The translations under genes and the position numbers were made by a program. 47,018 nucleotides of DNA from an uncultured Verrucomicrobiota bacterium (lineage in GTDB: Bacteria > Verrucomicrobiota > Kiritimatiellia > Kiritimatiellales > Pontiellaceae), in NCBI GenBank assembly GCA_913065005.1, contig CAJYAJ010000007.1, forward strand, positions 1-47,018. The letters are read 5' to 3'. Shown piece after piece: positions 28,276 through 38,335 of this stretch; the first letter of the stretch is position 1, and every line of letters begins with the position of its first letter. The notes under the pieces are model-generated. The model saw only the letters and a list, made by a program, of their open reading frames with translations, made no database searches and had not been told where the DNA came from.

Positions 28276-28290
28276 TAACTAAAATAGTTA
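28276..28290. promoter_or_regulatory. Palindrome TAACTA-AAA-TAGTTA, possible operator
   Basis: Perfect 6-bp arms around AAA, 20 bases upstream of the small ribbon-helix-helix gene, where RNA polymerase would bind. Ribbon-helix-helix proteins often repress themselves through such short dyads. In AT-rich DNA this can arise by chance. Confidence 0.35.
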
Positions 28291-28378
28291 AAGATATTTT
28301 AAATTTACTCAATAAATATGTTAAGAAATTTATTTCAATGAAATGGATTCATAGATGGTTTCTTTTCGCATTAAGCCG

Positions 28379-28407
28379 TTGACTCTGTAATGGGTTGAGG
28401 CTAATAA
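28379..28407 (+). promoter_or_regulatory. Sigma-70 promoter of tRNA-Leu
   Basis: TTGACT (28379-28384), exactly 17 bases, TAATAA (28402-28407), with the mature tRNA starting 11 bases further on. Both hexamers match five of six consensus bases, and the position is as expected for a stable-RNA gene. Confidence 0.75.
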
Positions 28408-28417
28408 ACACGGTTCT

Positions 28418-28504
28418 GCACCCGTGGTGAAATTGGTAGACACGCAAGATTCAGGTTCTTGTGCCAGCAATGGCGTGATGGTTCGACTCCATTCGGGTGC
28501 ACCA
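28418..28504 (+). tRNA. tRNA-Leu (anticodon CAG), CCA encoded
   Basis: 87 bases. Acceptor stem GCACCCG/CGGGTGC pairs perfectly; anticodon stem CAAGA/TCTTG encloses loop TTCAGGT with anticodon CAG at 28452-28454 (reads CTG). A long variable arm (TGCCAGCAATGGCGT) marks a class II tRNA, as for leucine. The T arm GATGG-TTCGACT-CCATT is normal apart from a wobble pair, and CCA is encoded at 28502-28504. Confidence 0.97.
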
Positions 28505-28608
28505 CTTTACGGTTTCGTTGGGATCTTGCTTATTTTCTCTCTGTGAAAACCGTTTCGACCGGCTTAAAAAAAGAGTACATTCGCGCGCTTCAATATAGGG
28601 AGGTATGT

Positions 28609-30717
28609 ATGGATGTCGCTGAGATTAATGAGAGTTGGTTTGATGAACAGGCCCAAGCAGAGTCGTTAGATCGGGATCTATGCCATACGGTTTTATCTGC
28701 CTTAGCGGATGCGGGTCGCGTGAGTGATGCATTGAGTGGCGGGCAACAACTCTTGGAACAATATACAGAGCAGAGTCGATTGGATGATGCGATTTGTGTG
28801 TTGAGTTGGTTGGCGGAGCATTCGGGTTCACAAGAGGATGTTATTGATCGTCTTAAAAAAATATTTGGTCGTGATAAAAATGCGATGAAGCTGATTGAAC
28901 CAGCAGGATTTGGTTCATCTAAACCATTGGCAAGTTGTTTTGAGCGATTGGTTTATCTGCGGAGTCTAAAAGAAGGAGCTCTTTGTTATCATACTACATG
29001 GGGCTTTGGCGTCGTTGAAGAGATTGATTATTTTTATGCTGAACTGGAAATTAATTTTGAGCAAAAGGGAGATCATACCTTAGCATTTTCTTATGCAGCG
29101 GAATCGCTAGAGTTATTGGATGAGCATCATATTCTTGTACTTCGGCATCGGGATCCTGATGGATTGCAGGAGCAGATTAAAAAACAACCCGGTGAGGTCA
29201 TCCGGTTGGCACTACAAAGTTATGGGAATATGAGTGTGGCACTTTTAATGGAGCGATTGGTGCCATCGATTGTTCCGGAAAGTGGTTGGAAACGATTTTG
29301 GGATGGAGCACGTAAAGCGTTAAAAGAGGATGCTTCTATTGAGATTCCGCGGAAACGTAGTGAGTTGATCGAATTGCGTGATGGTATGGCGTATGACGAT
29401 ACTTGGTTTGTGAAATTAGCTGAGGAGCGAGATATCACAAAGCTGTTTGAGCGCTTTAAAGAGGTGATTGAGCGAGGATTGGATACGACCACTGAAACAG
29501 CCCAGCAGGTATTGAGCGAGCGGTTGGCGTTTGTGATAGGGGGAGCACCGAATGCGAAACCGGAGTGGAAAGCAGAAGGGTTCATCTATGCTCGTTTGCT
29601 TGATGTTGAACCGGTGGGGCTGGATGTGGATGCCATTTTGCATGCACTCATTGAATCTGATTTGGGCGGTATGTTAGATCAGTTGCCGAGTCGTCAGCTT
29701 GAAACTTTGTTGGCGATTTTATTTGAGAACGATAAAGAGGCTTTGGTGTTGCGGTTGAAGCGAGTGGTTCCGAAGGTGAGTCATCCAGTATTTAATGAGA
29801 TTATGGCTGCTTTCTGTCGTCATGGGGTAGAAGAGGTTGCAAAAGAGATTATGGCCGCCGCGTTGGGTCGGCGAAAGGCAAGTGCCCCGATGTTATTGTG
29901 GTGTCAGCGTTCAGAAAAAAAGGTTCGGGAGTGGAATTTAATCTCGAAAAGCGATTTAGCTTTCCGGATTCAAGAAGTTTTGGAAAAAGAGTTATCGGGA
30001 GCGCTATTGCGAGCTCAGAATCAGTTGCGTGAAAAATTCCAACAGCAAGAGTGGTTGCATGATGTGATGGATGAGATGAGCGAGCAGCAACGCCGTGATT
30101 TTATGCGTCGGATTAATGAAGGGCAGGGTTGGGAAGTCTTGGACCGTAAATCGGTATTGGCAAAAGTATTGCGAAAATATCCCGAACTGCAAGATATTGT
30201 GACGCCTGCAGGTTCGGCTGCGCCGAAGAGGGAAGTGCCTTTAACATCATCGCGTTCGTATCGGGAACGTCAGGCTCAGCTGGAAAAATTGATGAAAGTG
30301 GATATTCCTGAAAACTCAAAAGAAATTGAAGTGGCTCGGAGCTATGGAGATTTACGCGAAAATGCTGAATTTAAATATGCGAAAGAGCGTCAGGGATTGT
30401 TGATGGCTCAAGGGTCTCAGTTGGCTGAAGATTTAGAAAAGGTGAAGCCGAGTGATTTCGAAGATATTCCATCAGCTGTTGTGGCCATCGGAACCGGTGT
30501 TACATTGCAAAAAGAGGATGGAGAGGAGATCACCTATTTCATTTTGGGTGCCTGGGATCAGGATGATGATCTTCATATTTTATCTTCTGAAACGCGTTTG
30601 GCAAAAGCTCTGTTGGGGGCTAAGAGTGGAGCCTCGATTGAGGTACCAGAAGGGCAGGTGCTTTTGAAAGAGGTTCTGCCACTTTCCGCTGATATAAAAG
30701 CCTGGATTCGTGCTTAA
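28609..30717 (+). CDS. Transcription elongation factor GreA-like domain fused to a long N-terminal extension
   Basis: 702 residues from ATG 28609, fixed by AGGGAGG at 28597-28603; a longer frame would start inside the tRNA gene. The last ~155 residues are GreA: the coiled coil RQAQLEKLMKVDIPENSKEIEVA, the tip GDLRENAEFKYAKERQG with the catalytic Asp and Glu, and the FKBP-like domain (GTGVTLQKEDGEEITYFILG...GASIEVPEG). The preceding ~540 residues are mostly helical, with a TPR-like start (~20-80) and a small domain at ~120-180 (GALCYHTTWGFGVVEEIDYF). GreA rescues backtracked RNA polymerase by transcript cleavage. Chlamydial GreA has a comparable ~700-residue form, so this architecture is a PVC trait. 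It follows tRNA-Leu by ~100 bases. Confidence 0.85.
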   Translation: MDVAEINESWFDEQAQAESLDRDLCHTVLSALADAGRVSDALSGGQQLLEQYTEQSRLDDAICVLSWLAEHSGSQEDVIDRLKKIFGRDKNAMKLIEPAGFGSSKPLASCFERLVYLRSLKEGALCYHTTWGFGVVEEIDYFYAELEINFEQKGDHTLAFSYAAESLELLDEHHILVLRHRDPDGLQEQIKKQPGEVIRLALQSYGNMSVALLMERLVPSIVPESGWKRFWDGARKALKEDASIEIPRKRSELIELRDGMAYDDTWFVKLAEERDITKLFERFKEVIERGLDTTTETAQQVLSERLAFVIGGAPNAKPEWKAEGFIYARLLDVEPVGLDVDAILHALIESDLGGMLDQLPSRQLETLLAILFENDKEALVLRLKRVVPKVSHPVFNEIMAAFCRHGVEEVAKEIMAAALGRRKASAPMLLWCQRSEKKVREWNLISKSDLAFRIQEVLEKELSGALLRAQNQLREKFQQQEWLHDVMDEMSEQQRRDFMRRINEGQGWEVLDRKSVLAKVLRKYPELQDIVTPAGSAAPKREVPLTSSRSYRERQAQLEKLMKVDIPENSKEIEVARSYGDLRENAEFKYAKERQGLLMAQGSQLAEDLEKVKPSDFEDIPSAVVAIGTGVTLQKEDGEEITYFILGAWDQDDDLHILSSETRLAKALLGAKSGASIEVPEGQVLLKEVLPLSADIKAWIRA

Positions 30718-30777
30718 GAAGAGCGGTATGATTTATTTTATGCCAGGTTGAGGTGGATGAACTGGTCGGAGTAAAAA

Positions 30778-32334
30778 ATGCCAAAGGTAGAAGAACAAGG
30801 GCGGGTACGGGCGCATCGCTGGCGCGATAGTATCTTTGTTCAGCTGGTTATAAGATATCCGCGATCGGCTCGATTGCTCCTGTTGGTTCTTGTGTTGAGT
30901 ATCTCGTATCGAATTTGGGGAATTGGATCGTATCTGCTTGCTCAACGGGCTCGAGTGCAGGTGATCGAATCGATACGAGCGGATGAGCCGAATCGATTTG
31001 AGGAAGCGCAGCAGATACGAAAAAAACTCGATCAAATCATTCAAAACACGCAAGCCTTTCCATGTGCCGAAGAGGTGGCTTTGGAGGCTTCATTGGCGAA
31101 GCGGTGTAGCGAGTGGCAGCGGGATGCTGAGCAGGCCTTATCATTGTTTACTGAGATGGCAAAGCGAGATGTACTTGATCCGGAGCGGGTGGCGGATTTT
31201 AGTTGGATTTGCGCTCGCTCAGCGGCATGGAGTTTATTGGTAGAGAAGTATGAGCATGCGCTGGATTGGTTGGTTCGGGGTGAGACGTGGCGCTTGACGA
31301 TGGATCTAGCAATGCCGGAGGAGGCCATGCGTGCGTGGGAGGCATTGCGAAAAGAGATCATGGGGTTGGCTTCCATGCAAATCTATGTGCCGGCGGTGGT
31401 ACGTGAAGTGATTGTCTGGCCGCTAATGGATGATGGAGCGCGTCGGGTGCAGAGCGATCCCATTTTACGTACAGATCAATATCCTATTAAGTGTGAGGGG
31501 GTAAGATCGGGGAGTTACTTGATTTGGGCGGCATTACCGGATGCGGGTTATCAGGCGTATCCAGTCCAGATAGATCGGCATTCATCCGTCGAGGTGGAAC
31601 TCACTTTGCCGGGGGTTGTATTGAATGAGTGGAAGTATGTGCCAGCGGGGAACTTTTTGAGCGGGGGAAGTGCATCGGGTTCCGTGCGATTGCATTCGGT
31701 GTCGTTGCCTGCTTTTTACATTTCACAAGATGAAGTAACTATTGGTTCTTATTTGGAGTTTTGGTCCTCCATCGAAGATATGGAATTAAAGGAGGAATGG
31801 GCTGCCTATTATTCTGATTCGACTCAAGAGCGTGTCATGCTTTGGGATAATGAGGGGGGGTTGCAATTACCTGCGTTATCGTTAGCACACCCGATTATTG
31901 GGATTACGGGCGAAGCTGCTGAAGCATACTGTCGTTGGAAGAGTCGCAAGATGGGACGAGTGATACGTCTTCCATATGATGTGGAGTGGGAAAAGGCGGC
32001 TCGGGGAGTAGATGGACGCGAGTATTGCTGGGGTAATGGATTGGAAGATGTAGCATCGTTTTTTAATGTAGGTGGTTTTTCAGGGCAAGGGATTGATTTT
32101 ATGGAACCTGTGGGCTCTCGGTTGAGAGATGCTTCTATTTACACGGTGCGGGATATGGTGGGTAATGTTCGTGAGATCACTTTATCTTCTTCTGTCGGTG
32201 AGGGTCGATCCTTTGGTGTGAAGGGTTCTAGTGGTATTAATTCGTTGGAAGTATCGGCTTGTGCGAGAGTGGAAGCGTTTGAAAAACGGTCGAAAGATGT
32301 TGGGTTTCGAATCGTTATGGAGAATATCAACTGA
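30778..32334 (+). CDS. Membrane-anchored SUMF1/formylglycine-generating-enzyme-like protein
   Basis: 518 residues. A transmembrane helix at ~34-56 (LLLLVLVLSISYRIWG) anchors the protein after a basic N-terminus. Residues ~60-200 are helical, ~200-280 look like a small beta domain, and ~285-515 form the FGE-sulfatase domain: WKYVPAGNFLSGG, FYISQDEVTIGSYLEF, PIIGITGEAAEAYCRWKSRKMGRVIRLPYDVEWEKAARG, YTVRDMVGNVREI, and VGFRIVME. In the active-site region only one Cys remains (SACARVEAF), so the two-Cys site of true formylglycine enzymes is incomplete; it is probably a binding or scaffolding domain. GGAG precedes the start. Its stop shares one base with the next gene's start. Confidence 0.8.
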   Translation: MPKVEEQGRVRAHRWRDSIFVQLVIRYPRSARLLLLVLVLSISYRIWGIGSYLLAQRARVQVIESIRADEPNRFEEAQQIRKKLDQIIQNTQAFPCAEEVALEASLAKRCSEWQRDAEQALSLFTEMAKRDVLDPERVADFSWICARSAAWSLLVEKYEHALDWLVRGETWRLTMDLAMPEEAMRAWEALRKEIMGLASMQIYVPAVVREVIVWPLMDDGARRVQSDPILRTDQYPIKCEGVRSGSYLIWAALPDAGYQAYPVQIDRHSSVEVELTLPGVVLNEWKYVPAGNFLSGGSASGSVRLHSVSLPAFYISQDEVTIGSYLEFWSSIEDMELKEEWAAYYSDSTQERVMLWDNEGGLQLPALSLAHPIIGITGEAAEAYCRWKSRKMGRVIRLPYDVEWEKAARGVDGREYCWGNGLEDVASFFNVGGFSGQGIDFMEPVGSRLRDASIYTVRDMVGNVREITLSSSVGEGRSFGVKGSSGINSLEVSACARVEAFEKRSKDVGFRIVMENIN

Positions 32335-33362
32335 TGGCATTAATCTATTCAACATTACCAGAGGCGGTTCGCACAGCAGAGATATTACGTGGGCTTCAAA
32401 AGCGTTATGTGGCGGGGCTTGCGGCCTTCGTTGGGGAGATGCCGATCGCAAAACAATGGCTTCGTAATAAAGGTGAATGTGGCGGAGGTGAACGGCTTTC
32501 GTTTTTGGAGAATACGGCCTTGGCAGGGGCGTCCATTAATTTCTCGCAGGTTCATTATCGAGGTGATTCAGGCGTTCGATTGGCTGCGGCAACGGCACTT
32601 TCTGCAATTGTTCATCCGGCGCATCCTCGCTTACCTTCGGCGCATTTGCATCTGAGTTATACGCAGATGCAAGATGGGGATGCGTATTGGCGTTTGATGG
32701 CGGATTTAAATCCGGCAATTGAGAATGAACAGCAGCGTATGAAGTTTGATCGGATGCTGGCAGCGGTTGCGGATCAGCATCTCTTAGAGGGCGTTGAAAA
32801 TGGTGAGCAGTATTTTTATATTCCAGCTCTCGACCGCCATCGGGGTGTTTCTCATTTTTATTTAGAACGATTTACATTAGGTGATTTTGATGACGATCTT
32901 AGCTATGTTGAACAATTTGGCATGGCGGTGCTAACTACCTATGTTAGCATTTTGATGGATGGAATGGGAGAAGAGAAGGAACCGTCTGAAGAAGAACAGG
33001 CTTCTCAGCTTGCGTATCATACCTTATATCTTTTCCAGGTGCTGTTGATGGATCGCGGAACAACGGCGGGTTTATTGATTCATGATCAAAATGATCAAGG
33101 CATTTTGGGTTCATTACCTCCTCGGGTAGATAAAAATTTATTGAGCTCATGGGAGTCTCGATTAACGGGACCACAGGATATTTTATTGGAACGATTATTA
33201 CGCGTCATGCCACAGATGGGTGTGGTTCCAGTTACAGATTCATTGAAAAAGCAATTTGCGGAAACGATCCGAAGATTTTATCATGATTTTCCAGAGGCAG
33301 TGGCTTTGCAAGCAAAGAGCCCGCTGGATCATCAAGATCGAGGATTGCATGGATCAACGTGA
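32334..33362 (+). CDS. Divergent oxygen-dependent coproporphyrinogen III oxidase (HemF-like)
   Basis: 342 residues that align over most of HemF: INFSQVH (68-74, as in NFSHVHG), AIVHPAHPRLPSAHLHLSY (~91-109, as in VVHPHNPYVPTSHAN), ADLNP (123-127, as in FDLTP, Asp124), YFYIPALDRHRGVSH (160-174, Arg170 as in NEQRGIGG), LLMDRGTTAGLL (~237-248) and ILGSLPPRV (~258-266). HemF decarboxylates coproporphyrinogen III to protoporphyrinogen IX with oxygen. Several family-conserved residues are changed, including the Gly-rich segment before DLTP and a His before NEQRG, so activity is uncertain. It overlaps the SUMF1-like gene by one base. Confidence 0.72.
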   Translation: MALIYSTLPEAVRTAEILRGLQKRYVAGLAAFVGEMPIAKQWLRNKGECGGGERLSFLENTALAGASINFSQVHYRGDSGVRLAAATALSAIVHPAHPRLPSAHLHLSYTQMQDGDAYWRLMADLNPAIENEQQRMKFDRMLAAVADQHLLEGVENGEQYFYIPALDRHRGVSHFYLERFTLGDFDDDLSYVEQFGMAVLTTYVSILMDGMGEEKEPSEEEQASQLAYHTLYLFQVLLMDRGTTAGLLIHDQNDQGILGSLPPRVDKNLLSSWESRLTGPQDILLERLLRVMPQMGVVPVTDSLKKQFAETIRRFYHDFPEAVALQAKSPLDHQDRGLHGST

Positions 33363-33392
33363 ATGTTTGAACGCGAGGTAGAGGAGAAGTAG

Positions 33393-34460
33393 ATGAATCA
33401 ATCAGACCTGTTTTTTGGGATTCCTATAAGCCATATGTTTTTGTTGTTGGGATGGGTGCTTGGTGCGCTGATCGCTGGGAAACTATTGCAGGTGGTTATC
33501 CGGCGCGCATCGCGCGCGAAACATTTTTCGGATCGGGAAACGTTGCAGGTCTTTTTTGTTGCGTTGGCTCGTCCGATTCCATTTCTTTTCTTGGTGATTG
33601 GTTTGCGTTTGGGATTGAGTCCTATGCCGGTGAGTGCAGGGGTTCAGGCTTTTATCTCAGATGTAACAGCGGTGTTGCTTACCATATCGATCGCTTTCTT
33701 TATCTATTCATTCATTGATGTGATAAATCATCTTTTAACGGCTGTGGCGAGCAAGACGGCTACGAAGCTCGACGATATGATGGCGCCGATGGTGCAAAAA
33801 AGTCTGCGAGTGGTTGTTATTATTTTGTCGCTCGTTCAGATTGCTCAGATTTTAAGCGATAAACCGATTACATCGATTTTAGCTGGTTTAGGTGTGGGTG
33901 GTTTAGCCGTTGCGCTGGCTGCTCAAGAGACGATTAAGAATTTCTTCGGCTCGTTGGTCATTTTTGCGGACAAGCCTTTTGAACTTGATGAACGAATTCG
34001 GGTGGGTGATTTTGATGGTTTTGTTGAAGAGGTGGGTTTTCGTTCAACTCGGCTTCGAACTTTAGATGGGCATTTGATCACGATTCCAAATGGTGAGCTT
34101 GCAAATTTAATGATTGAGAACGTCAGTAAGCGTCCTCATATCAAACGGACGCTTGAATTGGGTATTACGTATGATACATCCCCGGAAAAGGTGAGTGAAG
34201 CGCAGCAGATTCTTCGGGATATATTGATCGATCATGAAGGGCAACATCCGGCATATCCTCCTCGGATCTATTTCAAGACTTTTAATAGTTCATCATTAGA
34301 TTTGGTGGCTACGTACTGGTATCATCCCGGCGATTATTGGGCCTATATGGCGCATGCTGGTTCCGTTAATCAGCAGATTCTGGAACGGTTTAATACGGCG
34401 GGTATTGAGTTTGCGTTCCCTACACGGACGCTCTATTTAAACGAAGCGGGCTCTGATTAA
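33393..34460 (+). CDS. Small-conductance mechanosensitive channel (MscS family)
   Basis: 355 residues. Several hydrophobic segments lead to the pore helix block LAGLGVGGLAVALAAQETIKNFFGS (~168-192), then the beta domain DKPFELDERIRVGDF and TIPNGELANLMIENVS, and a C-terminal alpha/beta domain. These are hallmark MscS features: the Gly/Ala-rich pore helix and the beta-domain vestibule. It opens under membrane tension to release solutes. There are four transmembrane stretches in place of the three in E. coli MscS. The start at 33393 has GAGGAGAAGTAG just upstream. The stop interlocks with that of convergent prc. Confidence 0.92.
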   Translation: MNQSDLFFGIPISHMFLLLGWVLGALIAGKLLQVVIRRASRAKHFSDRETLQVFFVALARPIPFLFLVIGLRLGLSPMPVSAGVQAFISDVTAVLLTISIAFFIYSFIDVINHLLTAVASKTATKLDDMMAPMVQKSLRVVVIILSLVQIAQILSDKPITSILAGLGVGGLAVALAAQETIKNFFGSLVIFADKPFELDERIRVGDFDGFVEEVGFRSTRLRTLDGHLITIPNGELANLMIENVSKRPHIKRTLELGITYDTSPEKVSEAQQILRDILIDHEGQHPAYPPRIYFKTFNSSSLDLVATYWYHPGDYWAYMAHAGSVNQQILERFNTAGIEFAFPTRTLYLNEAGSD

Positions 34461-36580
34461 GAGGCGGGAGCGAGCAGGGCAGGTTGGGCGCTCTCTTCAA
34501 GATCAATCCAATCAGTTAAAATGTGGAGCGTTTCGTTGAGGGTTAGATCGTTTGTAGAGTCGCTCTCTTCATCTTGAAAACTGCTTTCTTGAAGTTTGTC
34601 TAGTTCCAGTTCGGCCTCTGCTTCGGCTAATCGATTTGAGAGCAGTAAAGAGACGGTTTTTGATTCATAGCGTTCGCCTAAACGATCCCGACGATTTAGA
34701 AAGTTTTGAAACTCGGGATTGGCTTTTCTTCGTTCGATTGATTGATTTGTTAATTTAGGCAACCATGATTCGAAGGCAGTTGATTTGCGGTATAGTGCGG
34801 GACGAATGGTATCCCATGGTAGCGCATGATCGAGTTCTTTTTCTCCGACTCCCATGACATCGAGTAGCGAAGGTATGACGATATCGGGTTCTACGCCTCG
34901 CAATTGGGTCGATCCACCATTGATTCGATAGAACCCAGCTGTGGTGAGTTTGAGGGATCCTTTTTTATCGCCGAGCGACATGAGTGTTTGAACAGTTCCT
35001 TTTCCATGTGTGTGCTCATCACCGACGATAATAGCTCGACCATAATCTTGAAGGGCAGCGGCTAAAATCTCGGATGCAGATGCACTCAGACGGTTCACGA
35101 GCACAATTAACGGATCTTTGTAGGTAATTTCAGGATCTGCATCTGGTAGGACTTGAAGACCTCTTCGTTCTTTCACTTGAACAACGGGGCCAGATGTAAT
35201 GAATAAGCCGGCAATTTCTATCGCTTCCACCAAGGAGCCTCCGCCGTTGTTTCTTAGATCGATAACGAGCCCTTCAATATGTTCTTTTTTGAGTTCTTCG
35301 ATGAGTCGACGTACGTCTGATGAAGCACGACGAGCATCTTTCTTGTTCGCATTGGTCGCTTTAAAGTCGGCGTAGAAATCGGGCAGTGTGATGACACCAA
35401 GGCGACGAGTGAGTCCGTTGGGGGTTGTTATTTCGCGAAGTTCACTTTTGGCGGCTTGCTCTTCGAGTTTCACTTCATCGCGGATGAGGTCGATTTTTCG
35501 GGTTCGGGTTCCGTTTCGATCCGAGGCGGGAATCACGGTGATAACAACCTTGGAATCTTTCTCTCCGCGAATGAGGCGGACCGCTTTGTATAGGGGCCAG
35601 TGGAGGATGCTGACGGGTTCTTCGTCTTCTTGGGCGACGGCGATGATTTTGTCGCCAGCTTTGAGGCGGCCGTCGGTTTCGGCGGGACCGCCGGGAATGA
35701 GACGGACGATTTTTGCGGCGCCGTCGTCGGGGCGCAACATGGCGCCGATGCCGACGAGGGAGAGTTTCATGTTGATGTCAAAGTCTTCTACGCCGCTGGG
35801 AGAGAGGTAGTCGCTGTGTGGATCGTATACTTGAGAAAAGGCCGAGAGATATCGTTGGAGCAACATCTCTTGGTCAAAGGATTCCATGGTGAGATGAAGT
35901 TGTTGATATTTTTCGAGGATAAATTCTTCAGGGGTAAGTAGGCTCTCTTCATAGGATTCGTCATATTCAGCTTTTTCATCGGATGCCAAGATTGGTTGAC
36001 TTTCTGATTCCTCAGGCGAAACTGGTGCGATCACCTTTTCTGAAGCGGCTTCTTTTTCATCTAATTCTTTGGAAATGATGCGACCAATATATTCATTTTT
36101 GATCCGTTTACGCCAGGTTTCATCCCATTCCGCTTGATTTTGTGGCCATTTGATTTCACTGCGATCCCATGTGAAGGTTTCATCGATGCCGGTATCAAAT
36201 CCTTTTTCGAGCAGTGCTTCGGTGAAGGCGAGCCGATTTTCCATTCGTTCCATTAAGATCGTGTAGGTGTTGGTTGCAAAGTGGATGTCTCCTTTGCGGA
36301 TTTGTTTGTGGAGTTGAAAGGCTTGTTTGTTGAATTCATCGATATCGCTTTGCAGGAAATAACTTTTACCGGGGTCGAGGGTTTCTAAATACTGTTTAAA
36401 TGCGTTGGTTGAAATATACGTATCTAAGGGAAGTTGGTTTAGATGAAAAACGGGCAGGGTGTAGGCAACGGTTCGACTGATGCGGTTTATATCAAGATCG
36501 GATGAAGCATCAGCCCTTACCGAACCCACACCCATTAGGGTGATCATCATGATGGTGCGTAGACATCTGTATTTTTTCAT
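34457..36580 (-). CDS. prc: Tail-specific periplasmic protease Prc/Tsp (S41A)
   Basis: 707 residues from the ATG at 36580, which gives a proper signal peptide (MKKYRCLRTIMMITLMG...RADA); the longer frame to 36700 adds an implausible N-terminus. Order: N-terminal helical domain (~25-220), PDZ domain (~240-330, LVGIGAMLRPDDGAAKIVRLIPGGPAE), S41 catalytic domain (~380-560) with the nucleophile Ser in RLSASASEIL and Lys in HTHGKGTVQTL, and a C-terminal helical domain, as in E. coli Prc (682). It trims or degrades periplasmic proteins from nonpolar C-termini. An acidic insertion (~190-220, EKVIAPVSPEESESQ..EYDESYEES) is unusual. Divergent from pgi. Confidence 0.94.
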   Translation of the reverse strand: MKKYRCLRTIMMITLMGVGSVRADASSDLDINRISRTVAYTLPVFHLNQLPLDTYISTNAFKQYLETLDPGKSYFLQSDIDEFNKQAFQLHKQIRKGDIHFATNTYTILMERMENRLAFTEALLEKGFDTGIDETFTWDRSEIKWPQNQAEWDETWRKRIKNEYIGRIISKELDEKEAASEKVIAPVSPEESESQPILASDEKAEYDESYEESLLTPEEFILEKYQQLHLTMESFDQEMLLQRYLSAFSQVYDPHSDYLSPSGVEDFDINMKLSLVGIGAMLRPDDGAAKIVRLIPGGPAETDGRLKAGDKIIAVAQEDEEPVSILHWPLYKAVRLIRGEKDSKVVITVIPASDRNGTRTRKIDLIRDEVKLEEQAAKSELREITTPNGLTRRLGVITLPDFYADFKATNANKKDARRASSDVRRLIEELKKEHIEGLVIDLRNNGGGSLVEAIEIAGLFITSGPVVQVKERRGLQVLPDADPEITYKDPLIVLVNRLSASASEILAAALQDYGRAIIVGDEHTHGKGTVQTLMSLGDKKGSLKLTTAGFYRINGGSTQLRGVEPDIVIPSLLDVMGVGEKELDHALPWDTIRPALYRKSTAFESWLPKLTNQSIERRKANPEFQNFLNRRDRLGERYESKTVSLLLSNRLAEAEAELELDKLQESSFQDEESDSTNDLTLNETLHILTDWIDLEESAQPALLAPAS

Positions 36581-36706
36581 AGGCTTCTTTCTCGTTCTGC
36601 AAAGATAATGGTTATTCTCGTAAAGACAATCTTCATTGCAATTGAGTTCATTACTTTTGTTTTGGAATCTGATGGGTTTGAGGGTAGGTTGACGCCTCAT
36701 TTTTAG

Positions 36707-38334
<1,628 letters not shown>

Positions 38335-38335
<1 letters not shown>

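Noticed and set aside
28418-28504. tRNA-Leu as integration site of a mobile element
   Set aside because: No integrase gene and no repeat of the tRNA 3' end were found on either side.
28459-28608. Long start for the GreA-fusion protein inside the tRNA gene
   Set aside because: The first 50 codons would overlap tRNA-Leu and its 3' flank; the ATG at 28609 has a strong AGGGAGG site and starts the plausible protein.
30778-32334. True formylglycine-generating enzyme
   Set aside because: Only one of the two active-site cysteines is present and no sulfatase is nearby.
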